A stretch of 64,000 nt of DNA from Lycium barbarum. Its lineage: Eukaryota > Streptophyta > Magnoliopsida > Solanales > Solanaceae. The position numbers were made by a program, and so were the translations under genes. The notes beneath the pieces were generated by a model. It was not told the DNA's origin and ran no database searches. It saw nothing but the letters and a program-made list of their open reading frames with translations. Below are positions 35,173 to 45,756 of this stretch, in pieces. The stretch spans positions 115,010,376-115,074,375 of the forward strand of contig NC_083342.1 in the NCBI RefSeq assembly GCF_019175385.1. The letters run 5' to 3'. Each line of letters begins with the position of its first letter. The stretch's first letter is position 1.

Positions 35173-35791
35173 TGTATACGGTAAAAACCGGATGAATGTT
35201 AAACCGGTAAGACCAGAGACCGAAGGAAGAGAGGGAAGAACATTATTTGGTCCGGTTTCTCCATAGCCGAGTTGATCGTGGTCGTTGGTCCGTTTGATCA
35301 TGGCCGTTGGTCCGGGAGATCTGTTGCGCGATTGCCACGTGTCGGTACCGTCCTGCCATGTTCAAATGCCAATCGTACGGGTGTCAGACCGTACGGCCAA
35401 CCTAATCCATTTTAGAGTTTTTTTTCTTTATTTTTTAGGGGCCTCATGTTATATGAAGCCCATGGGGCAATACTATAAATACGGGTCATTGCCCCACTTT
35501 TAGGGGGTTGGCTTCCTCATATCAAGAACATCTTGTACTAGAAAATATATACAAATCTCTCTCTCAATATCAGATTTTGGTCCGGATTCATTGTGTTCAT
35601 CTCTTAGATTTGTTCAATTAAGTAATACTCATATATTAATAGATACATCGATCTATAGCGAATCTCTGATCATTATTACTCTCTTTATATCATATCCATA
35701 CATACTTTTTTCCACCAAATAGATTGAGGCTTAACCACATATCCTATACCTACTCACAAATTTAACTGATTATCCAAATTTGGGGTAAACA
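35173..35791 (+). repeat. 3' LTR of Tat-type element 1 (619 bp)
   Basis: Same TG..CA ends as the 5' LTR, followed by target duplication AACTC. The high similarity to the 5' LTR indicates a recent insertion, and the intact duplication shows that the two LTRs belong to one event. Confidence 0.95.
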
Positions 35792-35796
35792 AACTC

Positions 35797-36355
35797 AACT
35801 GGCACACATGTGTCAATCTCACTGAACAAATAATCCTCCAACGTCTTCATGAGTTTATACATTATTCTATGTTTTTTTTTTTTTTATATTGTGACATTCA
35901 TCTTTGGTCCGATCAGCTAAACGTTGGATCAAATGAGTAACCATTAAAAAGGTATCAAGGAATTCCCTGTAATATTTTAAATATAATTGGCTTTGATCAA
36001 ACTATCCACATGGCTGATATTTTCATATCTTTAATTGCCAGTTAAATGCAAGAAAAGTCCCAATTATTTTGTGATCATACTGTGAGCTTGCCAAATGCCA
36101 AGATATTATTTATAATCTAGAAGGACTAAAGTCCCACATAGATATGATTAAATTCTTTTTGTTTCTATTTTGGTTTATCGGGGCATAATTAAATACACAT
36201 GAGACAAAAAAGTCATTATAGTGTATATATCGTATCTAAATAAATTAGACCTTAAAAGTTTCTCTAAAAGATTTATCCAAACGGACCTAACACATGATTG
36301 GCGTGTGGGGCTAGCAAAATTGTTGTCCAAAAAGAGAACGAAGGGCCTTGATAAT
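35797..36355. other. Spacer, nothing recognised
   Basis: A/T-rich sequence between element 1 and the Mutator-like foldback element. It includes a T-run at about 35,871-35,885. No ORF, repeat end or RNA gene was recognised. Confidence 0.6.
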
Positions 36356-36364
36356 GCTTAAATA

Positions 36365-37454
36365 GGAGAAAAGGCCATAAATAGTCTCTTATCTATGAGA
36401 GTAGGTCTAAAATGGTTCCTTAACTATACACTTATCGATTTTAGTCCTTTAACTATTCAAAAACTTATCAAATTTGGTCTCCGTCTATTTTTTTATACAA
36501 ACAGCGTATAAACTCATAAATCTTCGTGAGATTAATCGTTAAACCATTACTTAGACTTATATTTCTCTCTCCCTGCTTTTTTTTCCTCAAGTTCATTCTT
36601 TAACCTCAATTTTTTTCCTCAAGTTCTCTCTCGCGTTTCGTAACCGACAGACTGCATCGGTTAAAACCGACCTAGTCCATCGGTTTTGTTAAAAAAAAAA
36701 AAAAAAAAAAACGACGGTCTCACGTCAGTTTTTGTTTTTTTGAAAATTAAAGAATAAAATGTAGGAACTTGAAATCGAACCCGGGTATGTTCCTTGGCAT
36801 TAAAGGGCTTTACCACTAGAACACTGATATTTTTTGTTCATGTACTTACATTGATTTAATCTTTACTGTTTTTCACTCTAAAAACCGACGGAGTCCGTCT
36901 CCGTCAGTTTTTTTATAAAAAAAAATAAAAAATCAACGGACTCCATTGATTTATTTTATAAAATAATTATATTTTTTCGCGCATTTTTGTGCAAAAAATA
37001 ACCGACACAGTCCGTCGGTTTTCTTAAAAAAAAAAAGATTTAAAAAAATTATTGAAAAAACCGACGGAATCCGTCGGTTTTTTCCATTGATTTTTACCAG
37101 TTTTTTAGTAGTGTTTGAGAAGAATGGTTACAAAAATTTTGTGCCTGAGTTTATCTTTTCGAATTTAAAGACTAGAGAGCGACACCAGTGCCAGAATGTT
37201 TTTTTTTTTTTTTTTTAAACAAGAGGAACTTGAGGAAAAAGAAGCAGGGAGAGAGAAATATAGGTCTGAGGAATGGTTTAACGATTAATCTCACGAAGGT
37301 TTATGAGTTTGTACGCTGTTTGTATAAAAAAATAGACGGAGACCAAATTTGATAAGTTTTTGGATAGTTAAAGGACTAAAATCGGTAAGTGTATAGTTAA
37401 GGGACCATTTTATACCTACTCCCATATATAAGGGACTATTTATGGCCTTTTCTC
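36365..37454. mobile_element. Mutator-like foldback element, 1.09 kb, TSD GCTTAAATA
   Basis: Arms of about 250 bp are inverted copies: GGAGAAAAGGCCATAAATAG (36365) pairs with TATTTATGGCCTTTTCTC (37437-37454), and the homology continues through the AGACGGAGACCAAA region. Nine-base duplications GCTTAAATA flank it (36356-36364 and 37455-37463), the length made by Mutator-like transposases. There is no transposase ORF. The interior has poly-A/poly-T tracts, several CCGACGGA..TCCGTCGG palindromes and a tRNA-like piece. Confidence 0.9.
36764..36826 (-). other. tRNA-like sequence with pol III A- and B-box-like motifs
   Basis: On the - strand TGTTCTAGTGG (A-box-like, tRNA-Gly style) is followed about 33 bases later by GGTTCGATTTC (B-box-like, one mismatch from GGTTCGANNCC). 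The spacing matches a tRNA. No acceptor stem pairs are obvious, so it is a tRNA-derived or SINE-like remnant and not a functional tRNA gene. Confidence 0.45.
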
Positions 37455-37463
37455 GCTTAAATA

Positions 37464-37914
37464 GAGTAAACCAATAATATTATATATATGAATCCTCTCC
37501 ATACTTTTTGGAAGCAAATAAGAATGGGAGAAAATATACATATTACAAACTGGTAATAAAAGTCAAGATGATTCTTTGCCGTCCTCCCTCCATTGAGCAC
37601 TTTGATCAGAAAAAGAAAAACAGAAAAAAAAGAAGTGAAGAATTAAAAAAATGAAGTCTGATTGGAAATCTAGGCATACATTTAATCGCATTTATTGAAG
37701 TGAGGTGTTCAGTCGTGCATGGGGCTGAGCTTGAGATCCCAGAAGCTACGCCTACAGCTACGGCTATGGCTGCGTTTAAATTTAAGTAGAAATTTGGGTC
37801 CTCGTGTGTGGTATAATGGAAAATAAAATATTTTCCGCGGAAAATCTTTTTTCGGAATAAGTGATTTTCTTATTTTTTACTATTATTATTTTTGATAAGT
37901 AAGTGAATCTTATA
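37464..37914. other. Spacer, nothing recognised
   Basis: A/T-rich, with no reading frame or repeat boundary recognised before the Stowaway-like MITE. Confidence 0.5.
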
Positions 37915-38129
37915 CTTCCTTCGTTTCAATTTAGATGAATTCATTTGACTGGGCACGATATTTAAGAAAGAGGGAAGACTTTGAAACTTGTGGTTCAAAA
38001 TAAGCCTTGAAAATTTGTGTGGCTGTAAATCATTCATAAAGTGAATTTGTTTCCAAATTAGGAAAGAGGTCATTCATTTTGACACGAACTAAAAAGAAAA
38101 TAGATTCAAACAAATTGAAACAGAGGGAG
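37915..38129. mobile_element. Stowaway-like MITE, 215 bp, TA duplication
   Basis: The left end CTTCCTTCGTTTCAATTTAG is inverted relative to AAATTGAAACAGAGGGAG at the right, flanked by TA (37913-37914 and 38130-38131). Typical Stowaway size and ends; non-coding. Confidence 0.85.
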
Positions 38130-38549
38130 TATATTTTGTTAAAACTATTTATATGTAGTCTAAAAAAATACTATGAGGTGGATGGAATTGGGAGTGTGGG
38201 TCGGGATGGCGTGCTCAGTAATCTAGGGGTGAGCAGTTGGGGCCATTTGGGGGTGGGAGAGAGGACAATCAACTTAGAATGTCAATTATGAAACTTGTTT
38301 TTTCTAATGTCACCGTGAAATTATTTCCTAATTTTTAAGAAATTTATTGTCCTAGAGAAAAATATTATGACCAATCAAATATGAAAAAAAAAATACTTTG
38401 TTAATACTTTAGCTTATATATGCCCTTCTGTCAAATACTTGGTCCAATATGTTCTTTCTCAAAACGGTCCCCACTTAACCTAATTACAATATTAATTAGT
38501 CAATTCGCATCATATCATGACACGTGACACAATCTAAAAGCGTTAGACT

Positions 38550-39294
38550 AGGGGAGTTCATGGGTTGGTTTGGATCGGTTTTAAGTTAAAACCAAAACTA
38601 AATCAATCTAGTCGGTTTTTAAAATTATTAAAACCAAACCAAACCAAATATAATACATATCCATCGCTTTGGTTGTAGTTGGTTTGGTTCGGTTTGGGTT
38701 GGGTTTTCGGTTTTTAAGAAAATTAACAGTACTTCTCTCTTTCATGTTTTTTTCCTACAATTATGAGAGAATTTTCTATCATTTTCCAACTTATAATCTG
38801 TTATTACCCTTTTATTGTGATAGTTATTGTTTCTTGCATTATGGAGAAAATGTCTTAAGATTTATGATTTTAATTATGTGAATAAAGTTTATAAGAAATA
38901 CAAAAAATAAATCTAGGTAAATCTCATATAGTTGTTTCTTTAAATAAATGAGTTTGAATTCATGGATCTCCTTTTTTAAAATTGGCTTACAGTATAAAGT
39001 TCATTAGCTTATTAGAGATAAATAAAATTTTGCTTAAATAGTATATAAATTATTCAAAAGTATTTGTAAAAACCAATATATGGTATATATATAATTAAAA
39101 AATTATGTATAAAATTTGTCAGTTTGATTCGATTTTTTTTCGATTTGCTTTTAGTAAAACCAAAATCAAACCAAATATTAATGATTTTTAAAAATTTAAA
39201 ATCAAACCTTACCCAATACATATCGATTTATTTAATTGGTTTGATTTTAATTTTCAATTTGAATCGATTTTTCAACTAACCGTGAACACTCCTA
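38550..39294. mobile_element. Foldback element, AGGGGAGTTCATGG..GTGAACACTCCTA ends
   Basis: The termini are imperfect inverted repeats, and GGTTTGGTTCGG-type strings near the left find CCAAACC/ATCGATTT counterparts at the right. Candidate 9-bp flanks CGTTAGACT (38541-38549) and CGTTACACA (39295-39303) match at 7 of 9 positions, compatible with an old Mutator-like insertion. Non-coding. Confidence 0.6.
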
Positions 39295-39577
39295 CGTTAC
39301 ACATACCAAGCCCCATATGAATGGAACATTTGGTCACACGCGCCTGTTTTGAGGGCATCGTTGGCCCATAAAAAATCACATCAGAGGACCCGCAGCATAG
39401 TATAGAGAGCAGAAGAAAATATGACCAACTTGAGAGATACGGATCATAATTTAGATCTAAAAGTTGAGAGAAAATATAGTGTATTCCGCTATTTATTTTA
39501 GGTGGGAATTTTTTAGATGAAAAATTAGAATCTTTGGCCAGCCACGGTTTGGGTTTCTCTTCCATCAAGTGGTTTAA

Positions 39578-39840
39578 GAGCCTGTTTGGATGGGCTTATA
39601 CCTATAAGCTGTTTGCAGCTTATAAGCTAAAAAAAATAAGTTGGGGTAGTCTAACTTATTTTTTTTGGCTTATAAGCTGTTTTCAGCTTATAAGCTGCTT
39701 TAGATAAGCTAAGTCAAATGGGCCCAATTATTTTTTTAAGCTTATTTTAAGCACAAAATGACTTTAAGCTGGCCAGCCAAACACTTAAAAAAGCTGAAAA
39801 CAGCTTATAAGCTAACTTATAAGCCAATCCAAACGGGCTC
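39578..39840. mobile_element. Tourist-like MITE (PIF/Harbinger), 263 bp, TSD TAA
   Basis: Ends GAGCCTGTTTGGATGGGCTT and AAGCCAATCCAAACGGGCTC are inverted repeats flanked by TAA (39575-39577 and 39841-39843). The inside is built of repeated CTTATAAGCTG. The 3-bp TAA duplication is the PIF/Harbinger signature. A shorter relative lies at 48,726-48,889. Confidence 0.88.
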
Positions 39841-39843
39841 TAA

Positions 39844-40605
39844 GTCTTTCTTCACTTTTACTTCTTTTTGATCGGATTTAAAATTTACATCAAGCAAATC
39901 AATCAAAGGAAAATTTCATCATTATAAACTTCTATTACATTATCATGAACTAACAAGACAACCCATGAACAAACAAAAAACATAAAGCTTTAGAACTCTA
40001 ATGGGCCAAATATGCCCTTAAAGTAAGCGCGTAAGACCAAAAATATCCTCCATATGAGGTCGGGTAAGTCAGGTCTCTTAAGACTATAAGTCTATGACAC
40101 GTGTCAACATCTAGTGCTAAATGACTAACTTATTTAGTAATAAGTTTATGTGGGGAGACCGTTTAAAATAAAGATATTTTGAACCAAATATTTGACAATA
40201 AGAGTATTTGTTAAAGTACTATTAATAGGGACAAATCTGTTCAATTTCACATAGTACGGGAGCATATTTGAACCTTTTCCGTTTAAATTATACATGCTGG
40301 CTGTATTGTAGAGATTTTGTACGCTATAGTGCAATTTAACTGATCATTGTAAGATTATTATTTTATTTTTTAAATCTATCATATCATATTCAATAGCGAG
40401 AGTTACGTATTATTATATGTCAAACCCAATGAATGGTATAAAAAATTATTAAATTATCAGTACGTAATGTACTTAATAAAGAAAAGAAACGTGGGAATGT
40501 TAAGTTGGAAAAACTCTCCATTGTAATCAATGCAGTAGGTCCTTTACCAGCTTTCTTGGAAAAATCTAAGTCGATATTTCTATTTCTTGCTCCTATTCTC
40601 TTCTA
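39844..40605. other. Spacer; possible repeat remnant at about 40,005-40,290
   Basis: A segment beginning ATGGGCCAAATATGCCC and ending CATATTTGAACCTTTTCCG resembles ends of a foldback family but no TSD was found. No gene seen. Confidence 0.4.
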
Positions 40606-40869
40606 GAGTTCTAATGTGAATACAACCACTAGAGTCTGTATTTAGTTTTGAGCTGTTATATCAGAGTGTTTGATGATTGCGTCTCTCATTCTTATCTGAA
40701 TAAGACCTGCATCCATATAAACACGACTTGTCTAAGTATTTATTATCAAAAGGTATCTAAGAATGATCCAGACACCACTGACTTTCTGATTAGTATTTTT
40801 TCCTTTTCGTATCTGTCAGTTTAATATCCCATAAAAATTAGTCCGTTAACTACGGAAGGAGAGGATGAG

Positions 40870-42023
40870 TATGATTTCGACCTTTCTGATGATGATTACA
40901 AACAGAAAATGTATGATGAAATTAATAAATTAGAAAAGTATGCTCATAAGCCTACTCAAAGGATGTTTTACTATCTTCACCTCACTCCTCAAGAAGTCTT
41001 ATTTGAAGAACAGGAATATATTTTGAATAACAGTTATAGTAGTAAACATATTTATGAGTGGAATGTTGATGGTTATACCAAAAGACAGATTTATTCTGTT
41101 GTACATAGAATGGTTATGTACCGTATAATTTGCAAGCAAATAGTAACAATGATAGGAATATTGCTAAAATGAGTATTGCTGATTTTACTGGACAATTAAA
41201 ACGATGGTGGGATAATTATTTGACCCAAGACCACCGTAATAGGATTTGGAATGTTGTCAAAGATGAACCAGGTACAACAGGAACCACCCCAGGACAGAAT
41301 GTTGTCTATTCTTTGGTTATTAATATAATAGAACATTTCTCTAGAAGATGGTCTGATAATAGCTAGTGAAAATATTAGGACTATGCTTCAGCATTTAAGA
41401 TGCAAAACCCTTCTATCATTTAGGTGGTATAAAGATGTATTCCTTAGTAGGGTTATGGAGTTACATGAGTGTAATAACACCCATTGAAAGTCCAAGTTTA
41501 TAGTTGAACTGCCTAGCCTTTTTGCAGAAAGAGTTAAGAAAGCTCTTACAAAAGGAGAAACTAGCATCAATTATGATGAATATGCTTACGGCAAGTTAAT
41601 AGGTACTTGTATCCAAGAAGGTTTATCCTTATGCAATGAGATTAAGCTGAATCAGCAAATCAAGAGACATCGTCTAAATGAAATACAACAATTAAGAGAA
41701 TTTTGTAGACAATTGGAGATTTCAAAAACTAAAGAGCCTCATCAGCATAAGAAGATAAAAAGGATTTTGTAGCTTGGAAAGAGAAACGCTTGAAAAAGAA
41801 AGCAAGAAGGAAAAAGGAATTTAAGAAAAGCAGGAATATTATAAAGTCCAAAAATTCAAAATCTTGCTGGACATGTCATTATTATAAAAACTGCAAAGTT
41901 AAGCAAAAGATTAATAGTCTTAACATTGATGAAGAGTTAAAGGACACATTATCCAAATTATTATTGAATTCAGAATTAGAAGATTCTGGTTTGATTCAGA
42001 TACATCAGAGAGTTCTACTTTAA
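40870..42023 (+). pseudogene. Decayed gag/coat-like protein of a retroelement (possibly pararetrovirus-related)
   Basis: Pieces in several frames together resemble one protein: an acidic start, YEWNVDGYTKRQIYSVVHRM (about 41,060), TGQLKRWWDNYL (about 41,188), LLSFRWYKDVFLSRVMELHE (about 41,410), LPSLFAERVKKALTKGE (about 41,510), YGKLIGTCIQEGLSLCNEIK and a basic tail with a Cys/His knuckle-like CWTCHYYKNCKVKQK (about 41,860). This order is what I associate with capsid-type proteins of plant retroelements, including caulimovirus-like polyproteins. Stops and frameshifts separate the pieces. No polymerase is present nearby. Assignment rests on recognition without a search. Confidence 0.55.
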
Positions 42024-42118
42024 ATGAAGATCTCACGGTCCTTGAAAATGAAATTTATATTTTTTTTTCGGATTCTAATGAGGAATGTGCTCGAGTTCTA
42101 ATGTGAATACTACCACTA

Positions 42119-42287
42119 AGAAAAAATTTAATATGTATCTCACACAACTAATATTAATTATGTGAGATTTTATTTTGTGAGAAAAAAAAAATGAAACTAG
42201 TAAAATTTATGGACCCATTAATATAAAATATGAGTTTATTTTTTATCTCATAAACAGGATATCGCGAGGCACATAGTAAAACTTTCG
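42119..42287. mobile_element. 169-bp insertion in the right direct repeat, TSD ACCACTA
   Basis: Comparison of the two direct repeats shows extra sequence here, flanked by ACCACTA (42112-42118 and 42288-42294). A 7-8-bp duplication would fit hAT-type transposition. The core includes CTCACACAAC..TTATGTGAG short inverted strings but the ends are not clearly inverted. Confidence 0.6.
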
Positions 42288-42496
42288 ACCACTAGCGTTT
42301 GTATTTAATTTTGAGCTGTTATATCAGAGTGTTTGATGATTGCGTCTCTCATTCTTATCTGAATAAGACTGCGTCCACTTAAACACAATTCGTCTAAGTA
42401 TTTATTATCAAAAGGTGTCTAATCTAATACTGATCCAGACACCACTGACTTTGTGATTAGTTTTGTTTTTTTACTTTTCGTATCTGCCAGTCTAAC

Positions 42497-42681
42497 GTGC
42501 CAAATATTAATGTTTATTCAAATCTGTCAACTCAGAATCGGTATAGTTTAACAAAATCTTGACCTTCAAGTATATTAAAAATATTTTGGTGCCAAATATT
42601 AATGTTTATTTAAATCTGTCAACTCAGAATCAGTATAGTTTGACAAAATCTTGACCTTCAAGTTATATTAAAAATATTTTG
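42497..42681. repeat. Tandem duplication, 92-bp unit
   Basis: GTGCCAAATATTAATGTTTA begins at 42497 and again at 42589, and both units continue through CTGTCAACTCAGAATC and CAAAATCTTGACCTTCAAG with only a few differences. It starts immediately after the right direct repeat of the neighbouring relic. Confidence 0.9.
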
Positions 42682-42702
42682 ATTATTCCAGAACCATTAA
42701 GG

Positions 42703-42986
42703 CCCGTTTAGCCGTGAGAATTATTCACTTTTTTTAGAATTTTATTTTATTTTTCTTTGAAATTAGCATTTGAACATATTTTGTTCTAAATACAATTTGA
42801 AGTTGTATTCTAAAATTTAAAAAATAAGAAAAACTTATTTTTTAAAAAAATTATTTTTTTCATAACTAAAATAATTACATTTCAACAAAAAAATATAATT
42901 TTAAAAATTATAGCTAAACACAACTCCAACTCTAAAATTCATAAAAAAGTAAAAAGAAAAATTGGTTTCTATGGCCAAACGCCTAC
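42703..42986. mobile_element. MITE, GGCCCGTTTAGCC..ATGGCCAAACGCC ends
   Basis: The left end GGCCCGTTTAGCCGTGAG and the right end CTATGGCCAAACGCC are imperfect inverted repeats with an A/T-rich core. It belongs to the same style as 5405-5700. TSD not resolved. Confidence 0.5.
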
Positions 42987-43759
42987 ACTTTTCAGAACAA
43001 TTATATTCTAATAGAGCTACTGCTCATCAAGTCTTTAACCCAGCAGTATAACTTCTTAGTCAAATACTCTGGAAAAAAAAAACAAACCTTCTTAGTCAAA
43101 CTACTATTAATCTTTTGTCGGCATATAATATAAAAAAAAAATTGTGGTGCACTACTAAACACGTCTAGTGTCTGATTTTCATGTTATTTTACTAAAAATA
43201 AATAACACAGGCCTTATGACTAAAAAATGAATTTGAACTTTTAGAAATTAATCCAAATAATGTTTCTAAACCGAAACAATTCATAAATAAGTTTTCAAAA
43301 AACAAGTAAAAATTTCTCTATAAACATTTCCACAAAAAGCAATTTCCAAAATTGTATTCTAGAAATTCTTCTCGCAAAATAGTTCGCAACAAATTATACC
43401 AATCTAAATTTGTAAACATGAAATTTTCAAAATATGCAGCTTTTGAAAATATTACGCCATGTAGCCTATTATACAACATTATACAACATTATATCTGGGG
43501 GAAAAACATTATACATAATGTATCGACCTTGTATAAAGTGTATAAAAGGTGTTTATATACAGATATGTTGAAAATCGGGTGTTTATACACAAAATAAAAG
43601 CTATGTGGGGTAAATATTTTCAAAAACAGACATAGTGCGTAATTTTCCCTTTATAAACGCCACCTTAAAATTTAAACATCTTAATTCATTTACTTTACAC
43701 TATTAATATGGAAGACCAAACTGGTAACAGTGAGCATGAGACTATTTGGGGAGACATAC
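42987..43759. other. Spacer, GTATA-rich, nothing coding
   Basis: Contains repeated TATACAACATTATAC and GTGTATAAAAGGTG strings around 43,470-43,600. The short frames here are compositional. Confidence 0.5.
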
Positions 43760-45415
43760 AACTGGTTTGGCCAAGCGGCAAAAAATTTCTTATTCTGATA
43801 AGTGCATTTCTTCAAATTGTTTTTCAAAAAAATAACTTTTTTGTGAGAATCAGTTTGTGTTTAGTTAATACATTTAAAAAGGAAAAATAACACTGATTGA
43901 CAATTAGGGTAAAATAATTACTCAATTTTGTCCACTTTTTATTTTTTACGCGCGTTAGCCATAATTTAGCCGACGAGCACTAGTGTCATTACTTTCCTAA
44001 TTTAGGCTTTCACCTGGTTTCTTGGTTGTGTCAGCACTATTAGACTTTTTTGTTCCTTTATTTGTTTGAACTTATGTTTTTTGCTTTTGTTTATTAGTAA
44101 TAAATATCCCACTAAGTTTCTTAGTGGTTGCCAAAAGAAAAGAGGGTAAAATGTGTATAAATACATCTTATACATTATTATGTACTTTTATACGGAGTAG
44201 AAGTGTGAATAGACACCTCTTATACATTATGTATAAACATCTATTGTATAAGTATGGATAATATTGTACACTAGTTTAGAAGTGTTTTACACCTCTTGTA
44301 TAAATTTGTATAATCTTGTATATCTAGTGTAAAAGTGTGTACAACCACCTCTTGTACATTATCATACACTACTATACAAGATTGATACATTGTCTACTTC
44401 AGGTGTATAAAGTTGTATATTATTGTACAATTTGTATACCGTGAAAAAGTCGTTACGCCGATGTAATTTAAAAATATGGCTACGCAAATGTAAATTTATA
44501 TGTTAGATTGATTATTGAAATTTTCCCTTAATTTTTTTTTTTTTTGATTACTTTTGATTATAAGCAGATTGTGTTTGTCTAATCCTTTTTAAAAAGTATT
44601 TATTGAGTGTCAAATTACGAAAAGGACAAGTATCGATAAGCCTTTATATTAAGCTCATTTCATAGAGAGAAGTCATTTAAAATTATGCAAGACTAATTAC
44701 GTTTTTCTCATATTTACTAAAAATTAAAAAGTACATATTGAAATTTTCAATCAATATAATACATACAAAATCAAAGAAAATATTAAATATTGGTCAACAT
44801 GATGATTTAAATATACTAAACATACTAACCAAAATAAATTTCAAACTATTTCAGAAATAATAAATCACTATATATGTGGAATTCACCACACAAATAAGTA
44901 GAATCTTTCATACCTCACGATCTCGACGATTTCATCCCTAATTTTATCACGCAACGTTTTCAAAACAGTGCATCTTATGGTAATATGATCTATGTCTGAA
45001 ATCTTATAAATTGAATTTTCGATGTTAATAAAAAAGATTATTATATTCTTATCAAGTATGCTATTTTGTTTTTGGACTATCGAAAATGTTTTTATATAAA
45101 TTTGGAAGTACAGTATTATTTAGAGACTAATATATTGGACTTAAGAAACAAAATGAGTTGCTATACATAAATATGTATAATTGGAAATTAATGAATTAAT
45201 GAGGGATATACTTGGAAAATATATATTTATGGTAGGGATTTTTTTTCTTGAAAAAAATAATTTTTTGGTTATGCTTCTGCTTTTCTCCCAAACCGCAGAA
45301 AAACTGCTTTATTTAAAAGTATTTTTACTTGCTGGCCAATTGGCCAAACACCTCAAATGCTTTTCCTCTAAGTGCTTTCAGCCTCAAAACCGCTTAGCCA
45401 AACAGGCTCCTGGTT
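43760..45415. mobile_element. Possible inverted-repeat element, GTTTGGCCAAGCGG..CCGCTTAGCCAAAC ends
   Basis: GTTTGGCCAAGCGG at about 43767 is inverted relative to CCGCTTAGCCAAAC at about 45389-45402. The 1.6-kb interior includes many TGTATAATATTGTAC-like strings (44,150-44,430). It may be one element or two unrelated MITE ends; no TSD was found. Confidence 0.35.
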
Positions 45416-45480
45416 TTGTAAATGATTACAAATGATATTTTAATTATATGATTATGATCATGATCATGGAAAGAAATTGA

Positions 45481-45756
45481 TATTGGCTCTAGCTACTATA
45501 ACCTATGTGGGACTCAAACACCCCCTTGCACGCGCAAGAGTGAACATGTAGCGTGGATAATTTAATATGGGATCCAACATCAGGAAATCAAAAACTGAGA
45601 AAGATCCTGCTCTAATACCATGTAAAAATATGAACCTTGCATTTGGTAACTCAACCGTCAATTAAAACTAGCTCATGAGTCATGAGGTAAGGATTGCCCG
45701 AATCACATGAAGAGACTACCATCTCATTAATAATCGGTGTGGGACTCAAACTGATC
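45481..45756 (-). mobile_element. TRIM-like remnant with initiator-Met primer site and PPT
   Basis: On the - strand: an LTR-like sequence beginning GTTTGAGTCCCACA (ending near 45756), then TGGTATTAGAGC (45609-45620 complement; one base from the initiator-Met primer site TGGTATCAGAGC), about 85 bases, an AAGGGGG polypurine tract (45521-45527), and again TGTTTGAGTCCCACA (to 45520 complement). Two LTR starts, primer site and PPT in about 0.3 kb without coding sequence is the layout of a terminal-repeat retrotransposon in miniature. The 3' LTR appears truncated or diverged. Confidence 0.5.

Larger units (their letters stand above)
21928..35791 (+). mobile_element. Full-length Ty3/gypsy retrotransposon, Tat-type, defective
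   Basis: The element is 13.9 kb, bounded by identical 5-bp target duplications AACTC (21923-21927 and 35792-35796). Order: 5' LTR, primer-binding site, gag, protease, RT, RNase H, archaeal-type second RNase H, integrase, long 3' region with an antisense gene, polypurine tract, 3' LTR. The dual RNase H, the GGCGCCCACCGTGGGG primer site and the extra 3' ORF are typical of the Tat lineage. No chromodomain is seen. The LTRs are nearly identical, yet the coding region has numerous stops and frameshifts, so it is not autonomous. A 2.7-kb solo-LTR-like element is nested inside it. Confidence 0.95.
40606..42495 (+). mobile_element. Direct-repeat-flanked retroelement relic with gag/coat-like ORF
   Basis: Two direct repeats (about 40606-40822 and 42093-42495, the latter enlarged by a 169-bp insertion) share GAGTTCTAATGTGAATAC, the TTATATCAGAGTGTTTGATG block and TTTTCGTATCTG. 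They bracket a decayed coding region. This looks like a pair of old LTRs round a deleted internal part. Convincing TSD and TG..CA limits were not found, so boundaries are approximate; a duplication by unequal exchange is the alternative. Confidence 0.55.

Noticed and set aside
36764..36826. Functional tRNA-Gly gene
   Set aside because: Box motifs are present but no acceptor or anticodon stem pairing is evident; kept only as a tRNA-like remnant.
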